A DNA stretch of 64,000 nucleotides from Chamaecyparis obtusa. Lineage: Eukaryota; Streptophyta; Pinopsida; Cupressales; Cupressaceae. The stretch is taken from NCBI GenBank assembly GCA_027943335.1, contig BSBK01002085.1:1412501-1476500 (forward strand). Direction: 5' to 3'. Position 1 is the stretch's first letter. Each line of letters begins with the position of its first letter. Below are positions 20,452-29,975 of the stretch, piece after piece. The position numbers and the translations under genes were made by a program. The notes beneath the pieces are model-generated. The model ran no database searches and was not told the origin of the DNA. It saw only the letters and a list, made by a program, of their open reading frames with translations.

Positions 20452-21801
20452 AAGGTTGCCTCGAAATCTTCCAATCCAAAGGATACAAGACCTACATCTT
20501 ACAGCATCGTCCAACAACTCCAGCATACCAATGCCAAAATCTCCATGTTTGAGTTACTTCGAATATCTCCAGCTCACAGAGATATCCTAGACAAAGCTTT
20601 GCTCGGCTCTAATGTTCCTGATGATCTAGATCTAGACAGGTTCCAGACTATGGTTGGTCATCTAACATCTCCGCAATATATCTCCTTTTCAGAAGAGGAT
20701 GAAAACTCCCTAAGTCACCCACATAATCAACCCTTGCACATAGAAGTCTTGATCCAGAACCGTCGAGTCAAACGTGTGTTGATAGATGGGGGCGCAGGCC
20801 TCAACATTTGTTCTTACAGCTTAATCACATAGTTGGGATTCTCAGAGATGGCTATTGATCCTTGAAAGAAGATCACCATAAAAGCCTATGATGAACAAGA
20901 AAGAGCTTCTAAAGGCACCATTATCTTACCCATCTGAGTGGGTCTGGTCATCAAAGATACCACATGTCAGGTGCTTGATCTACCATTGGCTTACAATATC
21001 CTTCTAGGGAGACCCTGGATCCATGAAATGCAAGCCATCCCTTCTATGTACCATCAATGCTTGAAATTTCTCTATGAAGGGGTAGAAGTTACTATCCCAG
21101 CAGATCTGAGTACAACTTGCAATACATTGAAGGAAAGTGTCGATAAGCTTGTACCTAATAACAGAGAATCTTCCATCAAGCAACAAAATGTGGCTTCCAC
21201 ATCCAAGATGGAAGACATTGCTAAAGAGATCAATATCAAAGAAAATGGGATGGGAGAATACACTATAGAGCCAGTCTTGTCTCTGACATCTCTCCCTATC
21301 TCACCCAAGTCATATGGACAATCTTTGAAGCAATCTAAATCAAAACCTAAGGAACCTATGGAAGCATACAAAAGAAATTTTGTGGCGGAGCAAGTATCCA
21401 AACAAGAATTTGAAGAAGATGAAGTTGTGCTTGCATGGCTATACAAAGATGACTATGAATCCAAAATTGTTCAACCTAGTGAATCTATAGCACCTACAAT
21501 CCCTTCTAATTCATATGGTCCAGGAAACAAATTGATAGCCAAGATGGGATATTTCGGTCAAGGACCTCTAGGAATCAGCGGAAAGGGTCTTGTGACACCC
21601 ATTTCACATATTGGTAGAGCCAACAAAGATACTGGTGGCTTAGGGTTTAAGAAGAAACCCTATCATCTCAAAGGTGGTTGTTCTCATGTCATAGAACAAA
21701 TTGCACCAGGAGAACCCCTTCTTAAGAAAGAAGAAACAGAACCCTCTGATGATGATTCAGATAGCTCTAAGCTTATCCCCTATGAAAAATTGCCTACATA
21801 G
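20452..21801 (+). pseudogene. Aspartic protease and G-patch-like region
   Basis: The protease matures Gag-Pol. The active-site block is VLIDGGAGLNIC (Asp codon 20785), where families show D-T/S-G; here it is DGG. After three stops (20830, 20863, 20935) the frame continues with LPLAYNILLGRPWIHEMQAI and YHQCLKF. At about 21534-21657 there is a G-patch-like block, KMGYFGQGPLGISGKG through TGGLGFKKK, with glycines at the expected spacing; G-patches are known in some retroelement proteases and bind nucleic acid. An acidic tail ends at TAG 21799. Confidence 0.75.
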
Positions 21802-22917
21802 ATCAAAGATCTTCTTGATGATACAGATGATCCTATCAAAAGAATTAATGTAGTAGAAACACAAGAACCTACTGTAGCGCAAGAGATGGTTGCACCACAA
21901 GAACCAGCTAATCTCGAAGGCAATCAAACTGATCAAGAAGAAGGGGGTAGTTATTCTGACACTGATTCCCATGAATATGAATTCAAGTCAGAGACTGAGG
22001 GTAATCCTTCTTGGGGTATTCATCCTGATTTCACACATTCTTTAAGATTTCCTAGAGATCCTGAATCAGAAGCTGAGTCAAATGACTATGAATGGGGTGC
22101 CATTCCAGAAGAAGATGAGTTTATAACGGAGAAATATATAGATGTTATTCACCAATATGTATCTCAACCTGACGTAGGTCTAGAGCAAAATAATGAACTT
22201 AACGTGTCTGATCCACCTATGGCTGAAGAGGACTCCCATGATGATGTTGAGCCTATTCACGAATTGAACATTTTGAGCTGTAATATCACCTTTGAACTTG
22301 AGCGTCAGGTTAGGACCAATGATGACATATCCACATCCGTGAACACCATATCCCAAGCCTTTCCCACTTTGACTATCCAACGCCCTGATCTTATCGACCA
22401 AACTTCCACAAACCCAAACCATGGTATGTATACCTTCCCAAATGACTATGCCCTTGCCTACTACCTCAATGCAGTTGAGCCTATGAGTACTTCCATCAGT
22501 GAACCGAGCATCAGCATGATCGAGTCGGACATCAAATATCTTAGTCAGAAAAACAAGAGTAAAAAGAAAAAGAAAAAGAGTTATGAGGGTGAAAACCACT
22601 TTGTGGCAGTCTCAGAACCGACAAAAGTAAAAAGAAAAGACGTATCTGAAGGTGAAAACCTCTCTGAGGCACCTAAGGATGAGATATTTGATGTCCTTCC
22701 AAGTCATTTACAAGATAGATCTCTAGTTCTGATTGAGCCAACTCAATCCATCAATTTGGGTACAACAAAGGAACCACAATTGGTACATGTAGCACAATCT
22801 CTATTAGATGAAGAGAAACAGAACTTCACTACCTTCTTATCAGATATGCTAGGATTGGATCCCAATCTCATTATGCACCATCTATCCATTGCTCCCGGAG
22901 TAAAACCAATCAAATAA
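21802..22917 (+). pseudogene. Acidic spacer between protease and reverse transcriptase
   Basis: The frame continues after TAG 21799 and is open to TAA 22915. It is rich in Asp/Glu and Ser/Thr, with a Lys run (KKKKKKS) near 22560. No enzymatic motif is recognised. Two repeated peptides, GENHFVA (about 22590) and GENLSEA (about 22653), correspond to copies of a hairpin-forming DNA motif also found three times in the 3' region. A long spacer between protease and reverse transcriptase is common in this lineage. The end, LDPNLIMHHLSIAPGVKPIK, is the conserved entry to the reverse transcriptase. Confidence 0.7.
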
Positions 22918-23770
22918 AAATTGAGAAAGATGCATCCTCATGTTGCACTCTTAGTCAAAGCAGAATTAGAAAAACTCCTAAAAGATGGATTCATCCGTGT
23001 CATAGACTATGCTGAGTGGATTTCCAACATTGTACCTATTTCCAAACCAGATGGTTCAATCAGAGTGTGCACGGACTTTAGAGATGTGAATAGAGCATGC
23101 CCTAAGGATGACTTTCCACTACCTAACATTGATATGATAGTGGACATGACTGCGGGCTATGAAATGTATTCCTTAATGGATGGCTTTTCTGGATACAACT
23201 AAATCAAAATTTCTCCAGAAGATCAAGAGAAAATAGCTTTCACATGTGCGTGGGGAACTTTCTATTGGAATGTTATGCCATTCAGACTCAAAAATGCTGG
23301 AGCTACATATCAAAGAGCAATGACATCTATTTTTCATGATATGATGCATAGAACAATGGAGGATTATGTAGATGATACCTTGGCAAAATCCATGATTAGA
23401 ACTGAACATCTAATAGACTTGAGCATGATCCTCGACAGAATGGAAAAATTTAGTCTTCGACTAAATCCTAAAAAGTGTGCTTTTGGAATCACTTCTAGAA
23501 AGCTCCTAGGATACATCGTCTCCAAGAAAGGCATTGAAGTTGATCCAGCTAAGGTCAAGGCTATAATAGAGATGCAACCTCCCACAAATATCAGTCAAAT
23601 GAGGACGTTGCAAGGCCGAGTTCAATCTATCAAAAGATTCATATCACAGCTAGCGGACATCTCACAGCCTTTTACAAACACATTACATAAAGGTGTGACC
23701 TTTGCATGGAATGAAGAATGCAAGAACAAATTTAAACATATCAAGAAGTATCTATCAAATCCACCTCTAT
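22918..23770 (+). pseudogene. Reverse transcriptase domain
   Basis: Copies the genomic RNA into DNA. Landmarks in order: LLKDGFIRVIDYAEWISNIV, SKPDGSIRVCTDFRDVNRAC, YSLMDGFSGYN (first catalytic Asp), TAA at 23200, then FTCAWGTFYWNVMPFRLKNA, YVDD active site at 23365-23376, LRLNPKKCAFGI, LLGYIVSKKGIEVDPAKVKA. The catalytic aspartates are retained; only the stop (CAA to TAA after GYN) breaks the domain. Confidence 0.92.
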
Positions 23771-24189
23771 TGATGCCTCCTATTCATGGGAAGCCATTAA
23801 TATTATATGTCTCTGCAACAGATACATCACTGGGGGCATTGCTAGCGCAACATGATGAAGACAAGAAAGAAAGAGCCATCTACTATATCAGCAGAACTTT
23901 AGTGGCCTATGAGAAGAACTACTCAATGATAGAGAAGGCATGTCTAGCTGTGATCTTTGCATCACATAAATTGAGACACTACATGTTAGCTCATACCACT
24001 CATTTGGTAGCTAAAATTGATCCACTGAAATATCTCCTAAGCAAGGCTGCCCTCACAGGTAGACTAGCTAAATGGGTCATGCTCTTGAGCGAATTTGACA
24101 TTGAATATGTTGAAAGAAAAGCTATCAAAGGACAGGTCATTATTGATCAATTAGCTGAAGCACCACTGTTTGATGATACACCCATGTAA
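23771..24189 (+). pseudogene. First RNase H domain (gypsy type)
   Basis: Follows the reverse transcriptase in frame: PLILYVSATDTSLGALLAQH (Asp of the first motif present as SATD), IYYISRTLVAYEKNYSMIEK (Glu), LVAKIDPLKYLLSK and WVMLLSEFDIEYVERKAIKG. It degrades the RNA strand of the RNA-DNA hybrid. The usual last Asp is expected after KGQVIIDQLA. It ends at TAA 24187, which probably replaced CAA. Confidence 0.85.
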
Positions 24190-24618
24190 ATGGAATTTCC
24201 CGATTCTTCTATCATGCACCTCTCTTCTAGAGCATGGCGGTTATTCTTTGATGGCTCCTACACACAGAATGGATCGGGAGCAGGCATATTGTTCATCACT
24301 CCTCAAGGATACTCGATACCCAAAGCATTCAGATTAAAGTTTCCTTGCACAAACAATATTGCTGAATATGAGGCACTTCTCAATGGTATGAAAATGGCAA
24401 TACAGTGGAGAGTTATAGAGATGCACATCCATGGAGACTCACAATTGGTCATCCACCAGGTCAATGATGTGTACCAAACCAAAGATGAAAAGCTCATTCC
24501 TTACAAGAGAATGGTAGATGATTTAAAGAAATACTTCATCTCTATCACATTTGAGCAAATACCCAGAATGGAGAATAAGGCTGCCGATGCAATGGTGACA
24601 TTATCTACTCTTTTATAG
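24190..24618 (+). pseudogene. Second, archaeal-type RNase H domain
   Basis: A separate RNase H fold: WRLFFDGSYTQNGSGAGILF (first Asp), NNIAEYEALLNGMKMAI (Glu), IHGDSQLVIHQVND (Asp), MENKAADAMVTLSTLL (last Asp). All four acidic positions are visible. Two adjacent RNase H domains are characteristic of the plant Tat/Ogre lineage, in which the second one was acquired and the first may degenerate. Three stops follow closely (24616, 24619, 24625). Confidence 0.85.
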
Positions 24619-25986
24619 TAGCCCTAACATGAACTACGCTACGAGTTCCTGGTGGAAGCCCTATCCTATCCTGCATATGACTCCCCTAAAACCTGCATGA
24701 TCTGCACTGTTATAGGTTATGACTCATCTCGCTACAAAAATCTATTCTCCTATCTCCACGACCAAATCATCCCTGAGTCCTTTAACCATTTTGAGAAATG
24801 AAACCTTATTCGATCCGCATCTTGATATGTCATCATTGGTAATGATCTGTACAAATGAGGTCTAGATGGTACACTGCTTAGATGTTTAGAATGAGAAGAG
24901 TCTCAACGTGCATTAGAGGAAGTCCACGAGGGTATATGTGGGTCACACTCGAACGGTTTAACGTTAGCTCGAAAACTTATTAGGGCTGGGTATTATTGGC
25001 CTGAAATGGAAAAAGAAGCTATTAAATTTTTTAAAAACTGTCAACAGTGTCAAGTACATGGCAACTTGATTCATGCTCCAGAGAGAGATCTGATTCCCTT
25101 TACTACATAATGGCCTTTTCAACAATGGGCATTTGATATCATAGGTGCTATTCAATCACACTCTTCTAATGGACATACCCATATAATCACAGCTACAGAT
25201 TATTTTACAAAATGGGTAGAAGCAGTTCCTCTAACACAAGCAACGGGGAAATAGATCTCTATGTTCATCCTAAACTACATCATTTGCAGATATGGGATCC
25301 CTCACTCTATAATCACAAATAACGGGGGACAATTCAAAAACAAGGACCTAGATGACTTATGTGCTATGTTCAAGATTACACAACATTGGTCTTCTATTTA
25401 CTATCCTCAAGGGAATGGACAAGCTGAGGCTTCAAACAAAAATCTCTTGAAAATCTTGCACAGAACAGTGAATAAAATAGGAAGAGACTGGCATCTCATG
25501 ATCAATCCAGCTCTTTGGGCCTATAGAACTAGTATCAGAACGCCTACAGGGGCTACACCTTTCGCTTTAGTTTATGGGTCTGAAGCGGTACTGCCTATTG
25601 AGGTTGAAATCCCATCACTCAGAATCAGAATGCATGGACTTGTCACTGATGAAGACTACAGAGTGTCTAGGTTACAAGAACTAGAATTACTAGATGAGCG
25701 CAGACAAGCAGCGTATGATCATCTCAGAGTATATCAGAAAAGAATGTCTAGAGGCTACAACAAGAAAGTCAGACATAGAGAATTTCAGGTTGGCGATCTA
25801 GTGTTGAGAGAAAATTCTAAAAATCAATCACATTGAGAACGCAAGGGGAAGTTCGAACCCAATTGGCTGGGTCCCTTTGTAATCACTGCTACTTTTGGCT
25901 CTGGTGCTTATCAACTCTCAACGACTGAAGGAGAACAGCTCCGAGAACCAATCAACGTTCTCCATCTGAAGAAATTTTATGCCTAA
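24619..25986 (+). pseudogene. Integrase region
   Basis: Inserts the cDNA into host DNA. The upstream linker contains stops at 24799, 24823, 24856 and 24892. The HHCC zinc region is visible as EVHEGICGSHSNG and FKNCQQCQVHGN. In the core, the first catalytic Asp is in WAFDIIGAI; the second block reads ITNNGGQFKN, where the family has TDNG, so this Asp is Asn (codon 25318-25320); the Glu is kept in GQAEASNKNLL. TPTGATPFALVYGSEAVLPI and the C-terminal GPF block (WLGPFVITA, YQLST, INVLHLKKFYA) complete it. Stops at 25108, 25252 and 25834. Confidence 0.9.
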
Positions 25987-26061
25987 GGCATTTAGTGCTT
26001 GGTAAAATATCCTGAAAAAAATCTTAAAAATCAGAAAAAGTCCTGAAAAAATGAACATCTT

Positions 26062-26263
26062 GGTGAAAACCTAGCAATAGGTGCCTTGATGATTCACAAA
26101 AAAATAAAAAAATATCAAAAATTCAAAAAAATTGAAAAGATGAAAACTACAAAAAAAAAATGAAAAAGAAGAAAAAGTGCTTTGGTGAAAACCTGGAAAC
26201 AGGCGCCTTGGTAGCAAAAATAGAATCTCTACCAAGATGGTGAAAACCTGGCAAACAGGTGCC
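26062..26263 (+). repeat. Three ggtgaaaacc hairpin repeats
   Basis: Copies at 26062-26085, 26184-26207 and 26239-26263 share ggtgaaaacc, then a short stem-loop, then ggtgcc or ggcgcc. The stems differ but stay complementary: cctA/Tagg with loop gcaa, cctg/cagg with loop gaaa, and acctg/caggt with loop gcaaa. Two further copies lie in the coding spacer at 22588-22607 and 22651-22673. Confidence 0.75.
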
Positions 26264-27148
26264 ACTTGTTCCAAAATGCTCCATCTATCAGTGCAATCTT
26301 GGTCTTTCCCAGCTTTTAGTCTTACTTTAGTTTGTACATATCTCCCGGTTTGTTTCGGCATTTCCAGTTTTCAATAAGTCAGTTTGTACACCAATCAGCT
26401 CAAGTGTCTGTATCCTATCAATGTTTAACACTTGGGGGCAATCAATGTCATATCCTATGGTCTCCCATGTATCTTAGACGTATCATATCTAGTCAGAGTC
26501 CTTTGAAGCTTCATGTGGGTCAGTCAGTCAGTCTTGTCTCCAGAAAGGATTTTGCATCTACAACACAACAATCAAACATCAAAAAACAAACTGAAAATAA
26601 TTTGTGCCCCATGCTTTTATCTCCTTGTATGCTTACTGATTCGCATTGAGATTTTTGCATATTGTGTCCCTTCGAGCTTTTCGATGATGTCCTTTATAGG
26701 ATTTAGAGAGTGATGACAGGGGCATAATCTTTTCTTTGTTTTCTGCTCGTATGTGAAATCTAATAACTTTAGAAATTCTGGATTGAAATGGTGTCCGACT
26801 GTAAGAGCCTCTATCTCGAATTGGATGGCCATGCGTACCTCGACCATTGATACCTAGACAATTAAAAAAAGTTTGATCTAACTATTGTCTTTTTGAGTAA
26901 GTTCTTTCTCCTACTGTGGAATGCAATCTTGCCTAAGGATGTGAACGATAAAGGGTTACTACGGGTAATTCACATTGGATTTAGAATGATCTCTTGACTG
27001 TTTGATGTGTTTGCAATGCAAGGCGTATTCAGGTCATCACAATGTTTATGTTTTGATACTTGTACAAATTGCTATATCAAAATGGACATGATATTCAGGT
27101 CATCCTGGCGCTTGTGCCTTGGTGCTTATATCTAATCTGATATTTCGA

Positions 27149-27290
27149 AAACAAAATCAATATTCATATATTCATGGTGGTTGACCAGTGGGTGTTGTAT
27201 TGATTCTTGCGCATACAAATCGATATTCATATGTCTATGGTTTCATGGCTAGTGGGCATTGTATTGATTTATCCGGTTACCTAAACGTTC
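27149..27290 (+). repeat. Imperfect tandem duplication, about 67-71 bp period
   Basis: A block with atattcatat, then catgg, then agtggg and ttgtattgatt occurs at about 27149-27210 and again at about 27216-27285, with several differences. No function can be inferred. Confidence 0.5.
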
Positions 27291-28360
27291 AATGATGATA
27301 ACAAATCGACACATGATCAGTGACTAGGTCCTAGGTCTTAGGTTGCATTTCATCTTGCATGTCTCTTTGCATTTTGCATGTTTGCATGATCTCACAATGA
27401 CTAAATGAACTTCAATGCTTAAACAATTCTCCACTTGCATCTTCAAATCTAACAAGAGCTGAATCTCACACGAAGGTCACTCCAATGAAACAGCAAGTAG
27501 AATCCTTTTTCGGGATCAAAATTGAACTTTGCGATCATTCATATTATTAACTACTTGCATAATCAACCTTCAATCTTCGCAGAAATCTAGTATTCAACTT
27601 AACTGATTATCTAACATCAAACTATCAAAATTTCAACTTGGTCAACCATGGTCAACTCATGGTCAAACCTAGTCAAATTCGGTCTCCAGGACCTTCCAAA
27701 CGATGCAGAAGGCGTTCTCGGACGTATATAACCACTTCTCAAATCAATTAACATGCTTCTAAACTATCAACGCTGACTTTTTCTTGTCAGATTTCAATTT
27801 TAATCCCAAAGGGGGCATGGTATTGCACATCATTCAAAGTCTGTAAATCAAATTCTATCGATCAAATCTATCAATATCTTTCATCAGTGATCAAGACAAC
27901 AATCATGTCTAGTCGCTGATTCATCAAAAGTCCTCATCGCTCGGGGCAAATCTATCATCACTTGGGGCATATCAGATTCATCGATCCATATCAATCTGGT
28001 ATTCTCCTAATCTTGTAAACTGTATTAGTTTTTGCAACCATCAGATCATAGTGTTCTTTCCTTGGTTCTTCGGCAACTGACGGATTCAGATGTGATACCT
28101 GCTAGTTCTGCTAAGACAATCAAGTCTAGAACGGGTCACTCACTTCTTATCAATCCTAAGGTTCAGAATCAGGTATTTTGACACTTTTTCGCAATCATCG
28201 GTTCATTGCTGCTATAGTAAACATTATCTCTGGTCATTCAGGACCTCCTATCTCAATATCTCTCAATCGGTTTCTATCTCTCAATCGGTTTATCTTTTGA
28301 ATCAGTTTCATATCTTTATCAAACACAGACTATCTTTGAAGCACTGCGCTTCGCACAGTA

Positions 28361-28378
28361 ATTCAAAGAGGGGCAAAA
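28361..28378 (+). other. Polypurine tract of the plus-strand gypsy element
   Basis: attcaaagaggggcaaaa directly precedes the LTR start at 28379, the canonical position of the plus-strand primer. Confidence 0.85.
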
Positions 28379-29631
28379 TGTAATACCCCAAAAATGGGCT
28401 ATAAGTTCATTAACCTCCTGCATCATCAAATCGAACAAAATCGACATCAAAGTCCCAACCTAAGGCACATCTAAACATCATCGAATCATAATTGATTATC
28501 TTAAATTTTGCATCGGGGAATATTCCTAGCAATATTCCTAATTATCTTAATTATATTTAATTTAATGATTATTTGGCAATAAATCACATTTATCCTAAGT
28601 TTGATTAATTGAATATTTTCATATTTAATTAATTAGATTTAATATCTTGCCACTTAATTGTGTAATTAAATTTAATTCTATCTATTATTAATTGTATTAT
28701 TTAATTTTGACAATAAATCAAAATTCCTATCTTTAATTGATTAAATTCTTATTTAATTAATTAAAGCATGTTGTCATTATTTAATAATATAATTTTTAAT
28801 AAAAGTTTGATAAAATAGTTAATTAACCCATAAATTAATTATTTTATTTCAAAAATCAGTTGAGTTGAGGATAAATCACTTTATTTATTTATTTAATTCT
28901 TAATTATTATGCATATTCAAAAGAAACAGTTAAACTCCAAATCAGAAAATCAATGCAAGTTATTAACTTTTTGGAACTCAACATCTTTTTGAGTTCAAAA
29001 AGCTGATCTAAACTCTAATTTGAGTTAAAAACTATTTTTGCATGTTTTTGCATGATTTTGAGAATTAACTATCTTTCATGATCAGATAACTCAAAAATCA
29101 AGATGAGTTAATTGGAGTGATTTATGACTTTTATCCATGCACCTCCAAAGCCCTAGATTTCTATAAATTAAGGCTTCAGCTCTTCATAATTCATCTCATA
29201 TTTTTGCACAATCACGCTGGAGAATTGGAATTGAAGAATTAAAAGCTCTTCCAAATCGACATCTTTGTGAGATCAATCTTATTTTAGCATTCATAGCATA
29301 TCAATTTTCAATAGCATTCATAGCATATCAATTTCATATTAGCATAGATTCATATCAGTTTTTATCATTCTTATTGCATAGAAAATATCAAAAAAATAGA
29401 ATAATTGCATTCAATTTCATATCCATCTTTTGCATTCAAATCCTTCATTTAAGTGTCGTCTAGGTCACTGATCTCGACTACAATCTGAGAACATCAATCT
29501 CGCACCTACTAGAAGGCAGTAAATCACTTGGTTAGATAGTTTTCAATTTTGCACGATTTCGATTATAGCTAACCTCTAATGTTTTACTGAAGTGTTGTGT
29601 CTATAGATCAGGTACAATTTTCACACACACA
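28379..29631 (+). repeat. 3' LTR of the gypsy element
   Basis: Starts TGTAATACCCC and ends TCACACACACA, 1253 bp, bounded by the polypurine tract and by the end of its similarity to the inverted copy (14160-15418). AT-rich. A TATA-like box at 29162-29170 would place transcription start about 30 bp downstream. No 5 bp duplication was recognised on its outer side (tagag). Confidence 0.88.
29162..29170 (+). promoter_or_regulatory. Probable LTR TATA box
   Basis: tataaatta in the LTR, about 460 bp before the LTR end. The inverted LTR has tataaaaac at the matching position (near 14700, minus strand), so the element is conserved between copies. Confidence 0.5.
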
Positions 29632-29975
29632 TAGAGCTCGAGAAAGGTCCACCTCAAATATTAATTTGAGGATTCGACACTAAACTCAAGAAATAGTGGC
29701 TCCAAAGAGGGAAAAGATAAAATTTTGATGAAACCCTAAAATTGGGATCTAACCCCAAGGACCCTGGACCCTAGGGTCACGGTCGAGGTCGACCTTGACC
29801 TAGAGGTTCAGGACCTTAGGAAATGTGCCCAAGTCTCAGAAATAGAGAGAAAAGGCAAAAAAGAGGGGCACAAGAACCCCACAAAAGCATGAAAGTGTAT
29901 GAATCAGGATCAAAATAGCCTACTAAGGAGGGCTAAAAGGTCTCAACATGGAGTGCATCCATTTTAAGACGATAC
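29632..29975. other. Short unique spacer between LTR and satellite
   Basis: Neither LTR nor satellite. It is less AT-rich than its neighbours. A perfect inverted repeat, cctcaaat and atttgagg around atta, lies at 29652-29671. A run of short overlapping motifs (ggaccctggaccctagggtc) occurs near 29760. No coding frame is recognised. Confidence 0.5.

Larger units (their letters stand above)
18550..25986 (+). pseudogene. Gypsy gag-pol polyprotein, one frame with 19 stops
   Basis: From ATG 18550 (MVETRASSHKKSEE) to TAA 25984-25986 every recognised domain is in the same frame, about 2478 codons. In-frame stops are at 19888, 20449, 20830, 20863, 20935, 21799, 22915, 23200, 24187, 24616, 24619, 24625, 24799, 24823, 24856, 24892, 25108, 25252 and 25834. 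Eight are TGA, six TAG and five TAA, and each could come from CGA, CAG or CAA by one C-to-T change. I find no frameshift. The final stop follows LHLKKFYA, a normal integrase C-terminus. The apparent longer start at 18502 is TTG, so 18550 is preferred. Confidence 0.9.
25987..28356 (+). other. Long 3' region of the gypsy element, no gene
   Basis: About 2.4 kb between integrase and polypurine tract, with no coding frame recognised. It begins A-rich with three hairpin-forming repeats (listed separately). Short direct repeats follow: attcaggtcatc at about 27027 and 27090, and an imperfect block of about 50 bp at 27149-27290. Long 3' non-coding regions are typical of Tat/Ogre elements. Small minus-strand ORFs (26071-26361, 26617-26847) have no known motif. 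Confidence 0.6.
14160..29631 (+). mobile_element. Ty3/gypsy element (Tat/Ogre-like), degenerate, with inverted LTRs
   Basis: Internal order on the plus strand is leader, gag, protease, reverse transcriptase, RNase H, second RNase H, integrase, long 3' region, polypurine tract, 3' LTR. The second RNase H after the first and the long 3' region are hallmarks of the plant Tat/Ogre lineage. The downstream LTR is in the expected orientation; the upstream one is inverted and brings its own polypurine tract. The segment is therefore either a chimera of two opposite copies or a rearranged single copy. The polyprotein is closed by 19 stops, so it is not autonomous. Confidence 0.85.

Noticed and set aside
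18550..25986. Stops that could be repaired by U-to-C RNA editing (UGA/UAG/UAA to CGA/CAG/CAA)
   Set aside because: The pattern fits, but U-to-C editing is known from organelles of some land plants, not nuclear transposons. Methylation-driven C-to-T decay explains the same codons without a new mechanism.
14155..29636. Target-site duplication for the whole inverted-LTR segment
   Set aside because: The outer flanks (ataac on the left, tagag on the right) do not match in either orientation.
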